Below the pieces are notes generated by a model that saw only the letters and a list, made by a program, of their open reading frames with translations, made no database searches and had not been told where the DNA came from. From the NCBI GenBank assembly GCA_030426665.1, contig JAUHYD010000018.1, positions 32,816 through 96,815 on the forward strand: a stretch of 64,000 nucleotides of DNA, written 5' to 3'. The position numbers and the translations under genes were made by a program. Positions 63,586-64,000 of the stretch are shown here, in pieces; the first letter of the stretch is position 1; the number at the start of each line of letters is the position of its first letter. The stretch is from Bacteroidia bacterium. GTDB taxonomy: Bacteria; Bacteroidota; Bacteroidia; Chitinophagales; Chitinophagaceae.

Positions 63586-64000
63586 ATGAAAATAGTCTAT
63601 TTACTCCTGTTATTAGCTACTCCATTACCTGTGTATGCACAGCCTGTAACACCAATGATTTCTTTGGAGACAATTGGGGGGGATGGTTCAGACCAGATAT
63701 TGCCGTATACTACAAAAACACCTGATGGTGGTTTTATTATCGGTCTTAACAGTCTTTCATCAACAGGTCCTATAACCGATGATTTTTGTAGTGAACCGCA
63801 TGGGAGAATGATTTTTGTAAAATATAATGCCAGTGGTTCAGCAGTTGAATGGAGCAAATGTTTTTCAGACAGTTGGTCAGATTCATCGTTTCTTTTTTTG
63901 TTCGAAACTACTGATGATAAATATGTAGTGGGAGGAATGAAAAATAGTGGAAACAGATGGATAATACGCAAAGAAGATGCTATGGGAGGGCTTATTTGGA
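63586..64000 (+). CDS. Secreted beta-propeller-like protein, 3'-truncated by the window end
   Basis: An ATG at 63586 opens a frame that runs to the end of the window without a stop (138 codons). It starts with a signal peptide (MKIVYLLLLLATPLPVYAQ). The mature part has ISLETIGGDGSDQILPYT, PDGGFIIGLNSLS, MIFVKYNASGSAVEWSK and DDKYVVGGMKNSG, blade-like repeats similar to the gene at 19095. A T9SS sorting domain would be expected beyond the window. Confidence 0.8.
   Translation, partial: MKIVYLLLLLATPLPVYAQPVTPMISLETIGGDGSDQILPYTTKTPDGGFIIGLNSLSSTGPITDDFCSEPHGRMIFVKYNASGSAVEWSKCFSDSWSDSSFLFLFETTDDKYVVGGMKNSGNRWIIRKEDAMGGLIW

Overview
The window looks like a chromosome segment from a Bacteroidota bacterium, probably of the Chitinophagaceae/Sphingobacteriales type. 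The evidence is sequence-internal: type IX secretion (T9SS) C-terminal sorting domains, a TonB-dependent receptor with a carboxypeptidase-like N-terminal domain, a GldA-type ABC ATPase, paired DUF6452/DUF6048-like genes, near absence of Shine-Dalgarno sequences, and many starts preceded by TAnnTTTGC, the -7 element of Bacteroidota promoters. Most genes are ordinary chromosomal genes.

Layout. 1-5 kb: a 5'-truncated unknown gene, malic enzyme (maeB), a small coiled-coil membrane protein and two stress/acidic proteins. 5-9 kb: a TonB-receptor cluster flanked by a small His-rich exported protein and a lipoprotein (probably metal uptake), then a DUF1493-like gene. 9-19 kb: marR-arr (rifamycin ADP-ribosyltransferase), the purK-purE-icd operon with a divergent LysR regulator, a lipocalin, an HxlR regulator divergent from an Old Yellow Enzyme, and katG. 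19-25 kb: a T9SS beta-propeller protein, aspartate kinase, HscA and an rRNA-methyltransferase-like enzyme. 25.8-36.8 kb: one gene for a 3654-residue secreted protein with 30 Ig-like repeats (two plus 28), each carrying a conserved Cys pair. 36.9-46.3 kb: two paralogous outer-membrane barrel proteins, a GT-C-like membrane protein, a Cys/Met PLP enzyme, an ACMSD-type decarboxylase, thiL, an EGF-like lipoprotein, gldA, amn and rlmH.

The accessory part is 46.4-51 kb. Immediately after tRNA-Arg(ACG) lies an A-rich array of RHS-type polymorphic-toxin debris: three copies of an RHS leader region, three RHS/toxin C-terminal pieces (one intact ORF, two broken) and three candidate immunity genes (RraB-like, DUF1493-like and a lipoprotein). 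It is bounded by a 353-bp direct repeat that also contains a near-exact copy of the 3' end of the tRNA gene and a copy of the end of the neighbouring convergent gene. No integrase or transposase is visible, and no full-length rhs gene is in the window. This is the best candidate for an undescribed system: an orphan toxin/immunity cassette store with leader-side as well as core-side homology.

51.4-64 kb returns to core genes: tRNA-Glu, tpiA, a frameshifted YqaE/Pmp3-like gene, acyl-CoA dehydrogenase, a PDZ protein, dnaB with an SSB-like acidic tail, and pheT translationally coupled to three small envelope or coiled-coil genes. An 800-bp intergenic region with structured repeats follows, then a SanA-like gene, a DUF4468-like gene, and a secreted protein cut by the window end.
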